This document shows, piece by piece, positions 14,620 to 22,311 of a stretch of DNA of 24,779 nucleotides. The stretch spans positions 4,737 through 29,515 of the forward strand of contig MAXR01000038.1 in NCBI GenBank assembly GCA_001751155.1. Direction: 5' to 3'. How positions within the stretch are numbered: position 1 is the stretch's first letter; every line of letters starts with the position of its first letter. The DNA is from Desulfuromonadales bacterium C00003068 (GTDB taxonomy: Bacteria; Desulfobacterota; Desulfuromonadia; Desulfuromonadales; Desulfuromonadaceae). Made by a program: the position numbers and the translations under genes. The notes beneath the pieces are model-generated. The model was not told where the DNA came from and made no database searches. It saw only the letters and a program-made list of their open reading frames with translations.

Positions 14620-15135
14620 ATAGCTAAGCAAGAAACAAACATTAATCGTGCAATTCGTGCGAAAGAGGTACGTGTTGTAGACGATGCTGGTGAGCAGCTA
14701 GGTGTCATGCTTTTGCAGGATGCGTTATCGGCTGCTGTTGATCGCGGACTTGATCTGGTGGAAGTTTCACCATCGGCCAAGCCACCTGTGTGCCGTATCA
14801 TGGATTACGGTAAATTTAAATATCAGCAACAGAAACGTGTCGCTGAAGCTAAAAAGAAAACCGCACGCGTTGAACTTAAGGAAGTGAAGTTACGGCCTAA
14901 AACCGAAATTCATGACTTTAAAGTTAAAGTTAAAAATGTGCGACGTTTTATTGATGCTGGCAACAAGGTTAAAGTAACAATCATGTTCCGTGGTCGCGAA
15001 GTAACTCACCCCGAGTTTGGTCGTGACTTATTGAAACGCGTTGCTGAAGACGTGAAGGATATTGGTGTCGTTGAGTTTTTTCCAAGTATGCAAGGTCGTT
15101 TTATGCATATGGTAATGGCTCCTATTAAAAAGTAG
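14620..15135 (+). CDS. infC: Translation initiation factor IF-3, ATA start codon
   Basis: A 171-residue factor that binds the 30S subunit and proofreads start-codon and initiator-tRNA choice. The N-domain begins AKQETNINRAIRAKEVRV and the C-domain has IMFRGREVTHPEFGRDLL. The conserved N-terminus extends upstream of any ATG/GTG/TTG; the only suitable initiation codon is ATA at 14620, with GGAGG (14608-14612) seven bases before it. The first ATG in frame (14707) would delete 29 conserved residues. Rare starts (AUU in E. coli) are known for infC and let IF-3 repress its own translation, so the same autocontrol is expected here. Gene callers will probably truncate it. Confidence 0.93.
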   Translation: MAKQETNINRAIRAKEVRVVDDAGEQLGVMLLQDALSAAVDRGLDLVEVSPSAKPPVCRIMDYGKFKYQQQKRVAEAKKKTARVELKEVKLRPKTEIHDFKVKVKNVRRFIDAGNKVKVTIMFRGREVTHPEFGRDLLKRVAEDVKDIGVVEFFPSMQGRFMHMVMAPIKK

Positions 15136-15138
15136 AAA

Positions 15139-15159
15139 TGTCATACCTTGTGGATGACA
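15139..15159 (+). promoter_or_regulatory. Hairpin in the infC-rpmI spacer
   Basis: TGTCAT (15139-15144) pairs with ATGACA (15154-15159), and an inner CC/GG pair past one bulged A extends the stem around loop TTGT. It has no T-tract, so it is not a terminator. It sits 33 nt before rpmI, where L20 autoregulation acts in E. coli; the role here is inference. Confidence 0.35.
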
Positions 15160-15191
15160 GCATAAAAAAAGAGAAATGAAGGAGATTGGGA

Positions 15192-15389
15192 ATGCCCAAG
15201 ATTAAAACTAACCGTGGTGCTGCAAAGCGCTTCCGTAAGACAGGCACAGGAAAGATTAGCCGAAACAAAGCGTTTACTAGTCACATTTTGACCAAGAAAA
15301 CTACAAAACGTAAGCGTGATCTGCGTAAAGGTGCGATTGTTTGTGCCGCAGATCATAAAAATATCAGTTGCCTGATCCCTTACATGTAA
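15192..15389 (+). CDS. rpmI: 50S ribosomal protein L35
   Basis: A 65-residue basic protein beginning [14 protein letters not shown] and containing the family pattern [20 protein letters not shown]. It is a large-subunit protein. ATG 15192 is chosen over a TTG two codons upstream because AAGGAG (15179-15184) is placed seven bases before it and MPK is the universal L35 start. It stands in the usual infC-rpmI-rplT order. Confidence 0.97.
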   Translation: MPKIKTNRGAAKRFRKTGTGKISRNKAFTSHILTKKTTKRKRDLRKGAIVCAADHKNISCLIPYM

Positions 15390-15400
15390 GGTTCATGCAA

Positions 15401-15485
15401 CTCGGCTTTAAGTCCGAGAACTGTGGGGAATTTTGTCTCCCCCTTCAGATCCGGCAATGCAGATATTGTTATGAATATTTGCATT
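15401..15485 (+). promoter_or_regulatory. Structured leader between rpmI and rplT
   Basis: The 122-nt spacer holds three successive hairpins: CTCGG/CCGAG (15401-15405 with 15414-15418), GGGGA/TCCCC (15425-15429 with 15438-15442) and a 12-bp stem with one G-U pair (15456-15467 with 15474-15485). None has a T-tract. The last ends 16 nt before the AAGGAG of rplT. This may be a ribosomal-protein autoregulatory site; this is inference from position and structure. Confidence 0.4.
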
Positions 15486-15511
15486 TATTTTAACATTGTA
15501 AGGAGAACAAG

Positions 15512-15868
15512 ATGCCGAGAGTAAAAAGAGGTTTTAAAGCGAGACGTAGACGTAATAAAGTATTAAAGCTTGCAAAAGGTTATCGTGGCGCACGGAGTAA
15601 ATTATTTCGTAGTGCAACAGAAGCCGTTGACCGGGCTCTAAATTACGCCTATCGTGATCGTCGTGTTAAAAAGCGTGATTTCCGTGCACTTTGGATCGCT
15701 CGTATTAATGCGGCAGCACGTTTAGACGGAGTAAGCTATAGCCGTCTTATCTTTGGTTTGAAAAAAGCTGAAATCGCACTTGACCGGAAAGTTTTGGCAG
15801 AAATTGCCGTAACTGACCCTGCAGCATTCAGTGCTGTGGTCGAAAAAGTAAAAGCGCACATTCAGTAG
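15512..15868 (+). CDS. rplT: 50S ribosomal protein L20
   Basis: A 118-residue, strongly basic protein beginning [20 protein letters not shown] and containing [20 protein letters not shown], the L20 signature. It binds 23S rRNA early in large-subunit assembly and represses its own operon in E. coli. AAGGAG at 15500-15505 supports the ATG. Length is normal for the family. A strong terminator follows eight bases after the stop. Confidence 0.98.
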   Translation: MPRVKRGFKARRRRNKVLKLAKGYRGARSKLFRSATEAVDRALNYAYRDRRVKKRDFRALWIARINAAARLDGVSYSRLIFGLKKAEIALDRKVLAEIAVTDPAAFSAVVEKVKAHIQ

Positions 15869-15875
15869 GAACACC

Positions 15876-15909
15876 AAAAGAGATGAGGTTTTTCCTCATC
15901 TCTTTTTTT
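15876..15909 (+). terminator. Intrinsic terminator after rplT
   Basis: A perfect 13-bp stem (15876-15888 with 15894-15906) with a loop of five T residues runs into seven T residues (15903-15909). It should end the thrS-infC-rpmI-rplT transcript, so pheST needs read-through or its own promoter. Confidence 0.92.
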
Positions 15910-15960
15910 ACGTTTAATTTCGCTTGTTTTAAAATAAGTGTGAATATTATTTTGCAATGA
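15883..15960 (+). other. Candidate Phe-rich leader peptide ORF upstream of pheS
   Basis: ATG 15883 opens a 25-codon frame ending in TGA 15958-15960. Seven of its first 16 residues are Phe (positions 3, 4, 8, 9, 11, 13, 16). It ends 5 nt before the hairpin at 15966-15991. E. coli has a Phe-rich leader peptide (pheM) at the same place between rplT and pheS. Against it: the Phe codons coincide with the T-runs of the rplT terminator, and the ribosome-binding site is poor (AGGA at 15867-15870, 12 nt away). Confidence 0.3.
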
Positions 15961-15965
15961 TTAGT

Positions 15966-15991
15966 TGATGGAAGCCTTATGGCTTCCATCA
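15966..15991 (+). promoter_or_regulatory. Hairpin in the pheS leader
   Basis: A perfect 11-bp stem, TGATGGAAGCC with GGCTTCCATCA, has loop TTAT. The following CTTGTTTAT is only partly T-rich, so it would be a weak terminator at best. It lies 45 nt before the pheS ATG, suited to attenuation or mRNA stabilisation. Confidence 0.55.
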
Positions 15992-16035
15992 CTTGTTTAT
16001 AGCACGTGCTTTATTGCGTGGTGTTAGGGGTCGTT

Positions 16036-17052
16036 ATGAAGGAAAAACTTGAATTGATGTTGGTTTCGGCTATCGAAGCTATGAAGAATGCCACCGATGA
16101 AGCGATGCTTCAAGAAATTCGTGTTAGTTATTTAGGCAAGAAGGGGCAACTAACATCAATCATGAAAGGCATGGGTAGTCTTTCTAACGAAGAAAGACCG
16201 ATTGTTGGTGCTGTTGCTAACCGCGTAAAAGATCAAGTCTCTGAGACGTTTGAAGAACAACTGAAAAGCATAAAATCAAGCGTTATGGCGTCACGCCTTT
16301 CTCATGAGAAAATTGATGTAACATTACCAGGCCGCATCAAAACTCTTGGTACTAAGCACCCCGTAACACTCGTGACTGAAGAGCTGATTGAGATTTTTTC
16401 ATCATTGGGTTTTTGTGTTGCCGAAGGACCGGAAGTAGAGCAAGATTTTTATAATTTTGAAGCACTTAACATTCCAAAAGATCATCCTGCACGTGATATG
16501 CAAGATACTTTCTATATCAATGATGATGTGGTGTTAAGAACCCATACTTCACCCGTTCAGATTCGATCAATGCTTAAACAAAAGCCCCCTTTACGCATCA
16601 TTGCACCTGGTACGGTTTACCGTCGTGACTCAGACATAACTCATAGTCCCATGTTTCATCAAATTGAAGGTTTTATGGTTGATGAAAACATCACATTCGG
16701 TGACTTGAAAGGGATACTGACAACTTTCATTCATGAATGTTTTGGCAAGAAAGTTGGTGTGAGATTTAGACCATCATTCTTCCCGTTCACTGAACCGAGT
16801 GCAGAAGTTGATATTCAATGTGTTATCTGTGGTGGAAAAGGGTGTCGTGTTTGTAAAAATTCAGGCTGGTTAGAAATACTTGGTAGTGGAATGATTGATC
16901 CTGAAGTATTTAAATCGGTTGAGTACGACTCTGAGCGATATAGTGGTTTTGCCTTTGGTATGGGGCTAGAACGCATCGCGATGCTAAAATATGGCGTGAA
17001 TGATTTACGTTTGTTTTTCGAAAATGATGTTCGATTTTTACGCCAATTTTAA
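16036..17052 (+). CDS. pheS: Phenylalanyl-tRNA synthetase alpha subunit
   Basis: A 338-residue catalytic subunit of the class II alpha2-beta2 PheRS. A coiled-coil N-terminus (about 1-90, with [17 protein letters not shown]) precedes the catalytic core: [61 protein letters not shown] (motif 2) and [14 protein letters not shown] (motif 3). A CxxC...CxxC cluster ([12 protein letters not shown]) may bind zinc, as in other PheS proteins of this lineage. ATG 16036 with AGGGG at 16026-16030 is preferred to an upstream GTG/TTG-type extension of ten residues. pheT follows after 87 nt. Confidence 0.97.
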   Translation: MKEKLELMLVSAIEAMKNATDEAMLQEIRVSYLGKKGQLTSIMKGMGSLSNEERPIVGAVANRVKDQVSETFEEQLKSIKSSVMASRLSHEKIDVTLPGRIKTLGTKHPVTLVTEELIEIFSSLGFCVAEGPEVEQDFYNFEALNIPKDHPARDMQDTFYINDDVVLRTHTSPVQIRSMLKQKPPLRIIAPGTVYRRDSDITHSPMFHQIEGFMVDENITFGDLKGILTTFIHECFGKKVGVRFRPSFFPFTEPSAEVDIQCVICGGKGCRVCKNSGWLEILGSGMIDPEVFKSVEYDSERYSGFAFGMGLERIAMLKYGVNDLRLFFENDVRFLRQF

Positions 17053-17139
17053 ATGTTCTTATTGATATATTAAGCCATGAGTCTGTCTCCCGTAACTCGA
17101 CTGTGTTTGAGTTAATGCAATAATAAAGGAACTATGTAA

Positions 17140-19557
17140 ATGATTGTCACCTATAACTGGTTAAAAGAATTTGTCGATTTTGATCTCGATTCAGACCAAC
17201 TTTCACATCAACTAACGATGGCAGGTCTCGAAGTTGATTTCATGGAAAAGCTTGGTGCGAACCTAGACTCTGTTATTGTTGCCAAACTCGAATCTGTTGA
17301 GCCTCACCCTGAAGCAGATCGTTTAACATTGTGTCAGGTTAATACGGGTAGCGATGTGATTCCTGTCGTATGTGGTGCAACAAATCATAAGAGTGGTGAT
17401 TTGATTGCTCTGGCGCAGGTTGGTTCAGTTTTGCCAGGTGATTTTAAAATTAAAAAATCTAAAATTCGTGGTGCTGAATCACGAGGAATGCTTTGTTCTG
17501 AAAAAGAATTAGGTTTAGCAGAAGAAGCTGAAGGGATTTTGATACTACCTCAAGATTTAGTGTTGGGAACCCCTGTTTTTAATGCGCTAGGCTTGAAAGA
17601 TGTTCGTTACGAAATTGGATTAACTCCTAATAGGGCTGATTGTCTAAGTGTTGCTGGGGTCGCTCGTGAGGTTGGAGCTTTTGTTAATAATAAGATCCAA
17701 CTACCAACATCTGGTTTAATTCAAGAAGGTGATACGTCTATTGATTCTAAAACTTCGGTAACGATCGAAGACCCGACAGGCTGTCCACGTTATATGGCCC
17801 GCTTGATTGAAGGGGTAACCATCGCACCATCACCGAAATGGTTGGTTCAGCGTCTCGAATCTATCGGTATGCGTTCAATCAACAATGTTGTCGATGTCAC
17901 CAATTATGTCCTGATGGAACTTGGTCACCCTTTACATGCTTTTGATTTTAATCAACTGCGTGGCAAAAAGATTGTTGTTAAACGTGCTGATGAAGGAAGT
18001 GAATTCGTAACGCTTGATGAACAAACGCGCCAATTAAAATCAAGTGATATTGTTATTTGTGATAGCGAAGGTCCTATCGCGTTAGCTGGCGTCATGGGTG
18101 GTGAGAATTCAGAAGTTCAAGACACCACGGTAGATATCTTACTTGAAAGTGCATATTTTGATCCTATTTCAGTAAGAAGAACGAGCAAGCGTTTAGGCAT
18201 TCACACTGAAGCGTCGCATCGATTTGAACGTGGAGCTGATGTTGATATTGTTTCTATTGCACTGGATCGTGCAATTTCACTGATTCAGGAACTCGCTGGT
18301 GGAACTGTTGCTGCTGGCCAAATTGATAATTATCCACAGCCCTTATTCAAGCGTAAGGTTTCCCTTACCCTTACTCGTACGAATAAACTACTTGGTTTGA
18401 ATTTAGGTCTTAATGATATTGAATTGCTATTGAATTCAATTGAACTGGATACTGAACATTCAGATATTAATGGCGAAAAGGCTCTTGTTGCGACAATCCC
18501 CATGTCACGACATGATCTCGAGCGAGAAGTTGATTTAATTGAAGAGATTGCTCGTCTGAATGGCTATGACAATATCCCTGTTACTATGCCTGTTAGTCGT
18601 GTTGTACGTAGAGCAAAAGATCAACGTCAGTTGATGACTTGCGCGTTGCGTGATGCGATGGTGACACAAGGATTTAGTGAGATTATTAATTATTCCTTCA
18701 CTTCACCGTCAGCATGGAATAAGATCAATCTCAGTGATGATGATGCGCGAAGAAATACCATTAAAGTACTGAATCCGCTAACTGAAGAGCAATCGATAAT
18801 GCGAACGAGCCTGGTTCCTGCAATGCTTGAAACGGTTGCTAGAAATCTTTCATATCGAAGTAATGATCTAAGTTTGTTTGAGCTTCGTCCTGTGTTTGCA
18901 GTCCAAGACGAAGAGGTTCAACCTATTGAATCTTTACGTCTTTGTGCTGCAATTACGGGTAAGAGAGAGATAGAGGGTTGGTCTCAATCTGATTCAGATG
19001 TTGATTATTATGATTTGAAAGGTACTGTTGAATCGGTATGCCAGCAGTTGAACATTTCAGCTCTACGAGCTGAGCTTGACGGACAACAACCGTATTTACA
19101 CCCAGGAAAGTCGTGTCGTCTTTATCATGATAAAATTTTGCTAGGTGTCATGGGCGAGATCCATCCACAAGTTCAAGAAAATTACGATATTGATCAACCC
19201 GTATATCTGGTAGAGCTTGATGTTGCAGCACTTCAAACAACAAAAAAGATTGAGAAATCGTTCAAACCTATTTCTCGTTTCCCTGATAGCTATCGAGACA
19301 GTGCCTTTTTGGTTGATGAAGATGTTAGTGCACAACAGTTGTTTGAGATCCTAGCAAAAGTTAAAGTAAAAAATCTGGATGACGTAACGCTTTTTGACAT
19401 GTACAGTGGCAAAGGTGTTCCTGAAGGCAAAAAAAGTTTAGCAATCAGGGTTCGTTACCGTTCGATGGATAAGACATTTACTGATGATGAGATCAATGCA
19501 ATGCATGCTAAGATAGTAAAGTCTTTACAGAAAAATTTAGGAGCTGAAATCAGATAG
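17140..19557 (+). CDS. pheT: Phenylalanyl-tRNA synthetase beta subunit
   Basis: An 805-residue partner of PheS, full length for the bacterial family. The N-terminal MIVTYNWLKEFVDF leads to a tRNA-binding EMAP-like domain (about 40-150; VVCGATNHKSGDLIALAQVG, KIRGAESRGMLCSEKELGL), B3/B4 editing domain (RPxAN-like NRADCLSVAGVAREVGA onward), B5 domain near 400-480, a catalytic-like core, and a C-terminal FDX-ACB domain (PISRFPDSYRDSAFLVDEDV to the end). AAGGA (17126-17130) lies nine bases before the ATG. A two-codon ORF, ATG TAA, directly abuts the start codon (17134-17139), an odd arrangement described under findings. Confidence 0.97.
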   Translation: MIVTYNWLKEFVDFDLDSDQLSHQLTMAGLEVDFMEKLGANLDSVIVAKLESVEPHPEADRLTLCQVNTGSDVIPVVCGATNHKSGDLIALAQVGSVLPGDFKIKKSKIRGAESRGMLCSEKELGLAEEAEGILILPQDLVLGTPVFNALGLKDVRYEIGLTPNRADCLSVAGVAREVGAFVNNKIQLPTSGLIQEGDTSIDSKTSVTIEDPTGCPRYMARLIEGVTIAPSPKWLVQRLESIGMRSINNVVDVTNYVLMELGHPLHAFDFNQLRGKKIVVKRADEGSEFVTLDEQTRQLKSSDIVICDSEGPIALAGVMGGENSEVQDTTVDILLESAYFDPISVRRTSKRLGIHTEASHRFERGADVDIVSIALDRAISLIQELAGGTVAAGQIDNYPQPLFKRKVSLTLTRTNKLLGLNLGLNDIELLLNSIELDTEHSDINGEKALVATIPMSRHDLEREVDLIEEIARLNGYDNIPVTMPVSRVVRRAKDQRQLMTCALRDAMVTQGFSEIINYSFTSPSAWNKINLSDDDARRNTIKVLNPLTEEQSIMRTSLVPAMLETVARNLSYRSNDLSLFELRPVFAVQDEEVQPIESLRLCAAITGKREIEGWSQSDSDVDYYDLKGTVESVCQQLNISALRAELDGQQPYLHPGKSCRLYHDKILLGVMGEIHPQVQENYDIDQPVYLVELDVAALQTTKKIEKSFKPISRFPDSYRDSAFLVDEDVSAQQLFEILAKVKVKNLDDVTLFDMYSGKGVPEGKKSLAIRVRYRSMDKTFTDDEINAMHAKIVKSLQKNLGAEIR

Positions 19558-19560
19558 CTC

Positions 19561-19589
19561 TTGCAGCGTTAAAATGGCTGTGTTATAAA
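19561..19589 (+). promoter_or_regulatory. Candidate promoter of ihfA
   Basis: TTGCAG (19561-19566), a 17-bp spacer and TATAAA (19584-19589) begin three bases after the pheT stop. The -10 box is good, the -35 box weak. It would give ihfA a leader of about 40 nt in addition to read-through from pheT. Confidence 0.4.
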
Positions 19590-19637
19590 CCGTTTAAAAT
19601 CAACGTTCTATCTAAGTTATTAAGTTATGGAGGTATT

Positions 19638-19919
19638 ATGACAAAAGCGGATCTTGTGGAAAATGTATATTATAAGACAGGATTTTCTAAGAAGGAGTCC
19701 GCTGAAATTGTCGAATCGGTCTTTGAGTTAATCAAAGATACCCTCGAAAGTGGCGATAAAATAAAAATTGCAGGTTTTGGTAACTTTGTTGTTAAGCAAA
19801 AAGCAACGAGAAGAGGCCGGAATCCACAGACCGGTGAAGAGATTGAGATTAGTTCACGTAAGATCTTGACCTTTAAGCCAAGCCAAGTTTTGAAAGTTGC
19901 AATCAACGAGGAGGATTAA
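19638..19919 (+). CDS. ihfA: Integration host factor alpha subunit
   Basis: A 93-residue DNA-bending protein of the HU/IHF family. The alpha-type N-terminus MTKADLVENVYYKTGFSKKES, the core GDKIKIAGFGNFVVKQKATRRGRNPQTGEEIEI and FKPSQVLKVAIN are all present; the arm tip proline in GRNPQTG is the DNA-intercalating residue of the family. It acts in the nucleoid as a heterodimer with IhfB, encoded elsewhere. The position directly after pheT is conserved also in E. coli. GGAGG (19629-19633) supports the ATG; a tandem repeat of TAAGTTAT (19613-19628) abuts this site. The end of the gene forms half of a strong hairpin. Confidence 0.95.
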   Translation: MTKADLVENVYYKTGFSKKESAEIVESVFELIKDTLESGDKIKIAGFGNFVVKQKATRRGRNPQTGEEIEISSRKILTFKPSQVLKVAINEED

Positions 19920-19933
19920 CCGTCCTCCTCGTT
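19905..19933 (+). promoter_or_regulatory. 11-bp hairpin spanning the ihfA stop codon
   Basis: AACGAGGAGGA (19905-19915) pairs perfectly with TCCTCCTCGTT (19923-19933); the 7-nt loop contains the TAA stop of ihfA. No T-tract follows, so it is not an ordinary terminator. It separates ihfA from the merR-like gene, which has no visible ribosome-binding site of its own. Confidence 0.75.
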
Positions 19934-19946
19934 AGTCCATAATCCT

Positions 19947-20288
19947 ATGAATATAGAAATTCCCGATAAGCTATTTTTTAAAATAGGTGAGGTTGCATCG
20001 ATTACAGGTGTTAAACCTCATGTTCTGCGTTATTGGGAATCTGAATTTGGTAATTTTTCCCCTTCTAAAAGTCGAACTAAACAGCGTCAATATCAAAAAA
20101 AAGATATTGAGTTAGTCTTAACCTTAAAAGATCTTCTTTACACTCAAGGCTTTACAATCGCTGGTGCTCGTAAAGCGGTTCGTTCATCAAAAAAAAATCA
20201 GAATTCAAAGAAGTCATCCCAGAATAATCATGAACTTTTATTAGATGTACGCGAAGAATTGCGTTCATTACGTTCGTTTCTAAATTAA
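19947..20288 (+). CDS. MerR-family transcriptional regulator
   Basis: A 113-residue DNA-binding protein. The MerR-type winged helix-turn-helix covers about 9-78 (FFKIGEVASITGVKPHVLRYWESEFG, then SRTKQRQYQKKDIELVLTLKDLLYTQGFTIAGARKAV). A basic Ser/Lys/Asn-rich stretch (about 79-92) and a short helix (about 93-113) follow; there is no metal-binding loop of the MerR/CueR kind, so the effector is unknown. Orthologs directly after ihfA occur in related genomes. The ATG at 19947 has no convincing Shine-Dalgarno sequence; its upstream bases are pyrimidine-rich. Translation may depend on ribosomes ending at ihfA 27 nt upstream. Confidence 0.88.
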   Translation: MNIEIPDKLFFKIGEVASITGVKPHVLRYWESEFGNFSPSKSRTKQRQYQKKDIELVLTLKDLLYTQGFTIAGARKAVRSSKKNQNSKKSSQNNHELLLDVREELRSLRSFLN

Positions 20289-20319
20289 TTTATAAAACCC
20301 TTTGCAGAAATGATGAACG

Positions 20320-20973
20320 ATGGATTATTCAATTGCACGCCGTCGTATGGTTGCGCAGCATGTTGTTGCCCGTGGAATCACCGATAAGAAGATCATTAGT
20401 GTGATGGAAGAGGTCCCACGTCATCTATTTGTTGAGGAAGCCCTACAGGGGCAAGCCTACACAGATTATGCATTACCTATTGGTGAAAAGCAGACCATCT
20501 CGCAACCCTTTATTGTCGCTGCGATGACTGAAGCCCTTACTTTACAGCAGGATGATCGAGTCTTGGAAGTTGGTACAGGATCGGGCTATCAGGCCGCGAT
20601 TTTATCTAGGTTAGTTTCACATGTGTTTAGTGTTGAACGGATCGTAAGTTTAGCACGAAGAGCACGTCGAATTTTAGATAGCATCCATTATTCAAATGTA
20701 CATATTCATGTGTCTGATGGAAGTAATGGCTGGGCTGAACAAGCTCCTTTTGATGCAATTATCGTTACCGCTGGTGCACCTGAGGTGCCGCAGAATTACC
20801 TAGATCAACTTACGATTGGCGGTCGGCTAGTTATTCCTGTCGGAAATGGGAATTCACAGGTGTTAAAACGTATTATTCGGACTGCTGATCAGACTTTTTC
20901 TGAAGAGGATCTTCTTGATTGTCGATTTGTGCCATTGATTGGTGAACATGGTTGGAGCGAAAAAGGGTGTTAA
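20320..20973 (+). CDS. pcm: Protein-L-isoaspartate O-methyltransferase
   Basis: A 217-residue SAM-dependent repair enzyme that methylates isoaspartyl residues in aged proteins. The substrate-loop motif GEKQTISQPFIVAAMTEAL is at about 55-73, the SAM motif VLEVGTGSGYQAAIL at 81-95, and FDAIIVTAGAPEVP and GGRLVIPVG further on; length is typical. The ribosome-binding site is weak (GATGAACG region). It overlaps the next gene by seven bases. In E. coli the order is surE-pcm-nlpD-rpoS; here surE is missing and a merR-like gene takes its place. Confidence 0.95.
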   Translation: MDYSIARRRMVAQHVVARGITDKKIISVMEEVPRHLFVEEALQGQAYTDYALPIGEKQTISQPFIVAAMTEALTLQQDDRVLEVGTGSGYQAAILSRLVSHVFSVERIVSLARRARRILDSIHYSNVHIHVSDGSNGWAEQAPFDAIIVTAGAPEVPQNYLDQLTIGGRLVIPVGNGNSQVLKRIIRTADQTFSEEDLLDCRFVPLIGEHGWSEKGC

Positions 20974-21563
20974 AGGCTTTTCGCCAACTATACGATTGGG
21001 TTCTTCACTGGGCAAAAACACCTTTTGCCGTTCCAGCTCTTTTTTTTCTAGCCTTCGCTGAATCTTCTTTTTTTCCAATCCCACCAGATGTCTTACTCTT
21101 AGCCTTGGGACTGTCACTGCCGTTAAAAGTTTTTCGTTTTGCGGCCATCTGCACATTTGGTTCTGTTTTGGGTGGTATTGTAGGTTACGGCATAGGCTAT
21201 AGCTTATGGGAACTAAGTTCTGTTTGGTTTTATCAATGGGTTCCTGGTTTTTCTCGCGAAGGTTTTAATTCCATTCAAGCACTTTTTAGCCAGTATAATT
21301 TTTGGTTCGTGTTTGCTGCTGGCTTTACGCCTATTCCATACAAAATCATTACAATTGGTGCTGGAGTTTTTAACGTTAGTTTTCCCATCTTTGTTATTGC
21401 TTCTGCGGTGAGCCGTGGCATGCGGTTTTATCTTATTGCGCTTATTGTTTATCGCTATGGGGATCAAGCACGCAAAATTATTGATAAAAATTTTAATGTT
21501 ATAACTTCGCTATTTGCTTTATTATTAATAGGTGGTTTTTTAGTAGTTCGTTTTATTCTTTGA
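20967..21563 (+). CDS. DedA/YqaA-family membrane protein
   Basis: A 198-residue inner-membrane protein of the VTT/SNARE-associated (DedA superfamily, YqaA branch). Four or five hydrophobic segments are visible, with the conserved motifs FFLAFAESSFFPIPPDVLLL, GFTPIPYKIITIGAG and SRGMRFYLIALIVYRYG. Family members are linked to lipid carrier recycling and membrane homeostasis. The GTG start at 20967 is preferred: GGAG at 20954-20957 lies nine bases upstream and the reading overlaps the pcm stop; a TTG at 20952 would add five residues. The nlpD-like gene follows after 25 nt. Confidence 0.9.
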   Translation: MLKAFRQLYDWVLHWAKTPFAVPALFFLAFAESSFFPIPPDVLLLALGLSLPLKVFRFAAICTFGSVLGGIVGYGIGYSLWELSSVWFYQWVPGFSREGFNSIQALFSQYNFWFVFAAGFTPIPYKIITIGAGVFNVSFPIFVIASAVSRGMRFYLIALIVYRYGDQARKIIDKNFNVITSLFALLLIGGFLVVRFIL

Positions 21564-21588
21564 TTGAAACTATTCATGGAAGTTGTGG

Positions 21589-22311
21589 ATGATTCGAATA
21601 ATTTATTTTTTAGTCATTTTACTCACCATTTCACACGTTGGTTGCGCGCCCAGAGGTGTTCACCATGTTGTTCAACCAGGTCAAACGCTTTACCGAATCA
21701 GTAAAACGTATCACGTTCCTGTCGAGCGAATTATTTCATCAAACAGAATTAAAGATTCTTCGAAAATCAAGGTGGGACAACCATTATGGATTCCAGGCGT
21801 TAGTCAAACAAAAACTGTATCTGTAGTCCCTAAACCCTCAATTAAAAAAGTTACTTCAAGAAAAAAAGTTAGTCTCACCAAAGCGACCCCTGTACCTTCA
21901 GTAATTAAAAAATCTCTACCCCCAGTTTCCCACAAAAAAGGTCAGTTATTATGGCCAATAAAAGGGAAGGTTGTTACAGCCTTTAACTTGAAGAGTCGAA
22001 CACCGAGTAAGGGGATTGATATTTCTGCAAAGGTTGGATCTCGTATCAGTAGTGCTGCGGCTGGGAAGGTTATTTATAGTGGTAACGGTATTTCTGGTTA
22101 TGGGCATGTTGTTATCATTGAACATGACCATTCCCTTTTTACCGTATATGGATATAATAAAAAAATCCTTGTTACATCAGGTGCTTATGTTAATTCAGGC
22201 CAACAGATTGCTCTCGTCGGGGTCCCCCCTGGGAACAACCAGGGTTGCTTACATTTTGAAGTTTGGCGAAATAAAAAAGCAGTCAATCCTGCTTTATACT
22301 TGCCAGAATGA
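21589..22311 (+). CDS. nlpD: NlpD-like LysM/M23 lipoprotein (probable amidase activator)
   Basis: A 240-residue lipoprotein. The signal peptide ends in lipobox HVGC (Cys19). A LysM peptidoglycan-binding domain follows (about 26-69; HHVVQPGQTLYRISKTYHVP), then a basic, Lys/Ser/Pro-rich linker (about 72-117) and an M23-type C-terminal domain (about 121-238). In this domain the metal-binding His of the HxxxD motif is Ser140 (SKGID), and the Y-x-H position reads YGYN (Tyr189), while Asp144 and His222 (LHFEV) remain. Such loss is characteristic of NlpD/EnvC, which activate cell-wall amidases instead of cutting. GGAAG at 21578-21582 supports ATG 21589. Location directly before rpoS matches E. coli nlpD. 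Confidence 0.9.
   Translation: MIRIIYFLVILLTISHVGCAPRGVHHVVQPGQTLYRISKTYHVPVERIISSNRIKDSSKIKVGQPLWIPGVSQTKTVSVVPKPSIKKVTSRKKVSLTKATPVPSVIKKSLPPVSHKKGQLLWPIKGKVVTAFNLKSRTPSKGIDISAKVGSRISSAAAGKVIYSGNGISGYGHVVIIEHDHSLFTVYGYNKKILVTSGAYVNSGQQIALVGVPPGNNQGCLHFEVWRNKKAVNPALYLPE

Noticed and set aside
14707..15135. infC starting at ATG 14707
   Set aside because: It would remove 29 conserved residues of the IF-3 N-domain and has no Shine-Dalgarno sequence, whereas ATA 14620 has an ideal one.
21589..22311. Active M23 endopeptidase
   Set aside because: Two of the expected zinc or catalytic His positions are Ser140 and Tyr189, so an NlpD/EnvC-like activator role fits better than peptidase activity.
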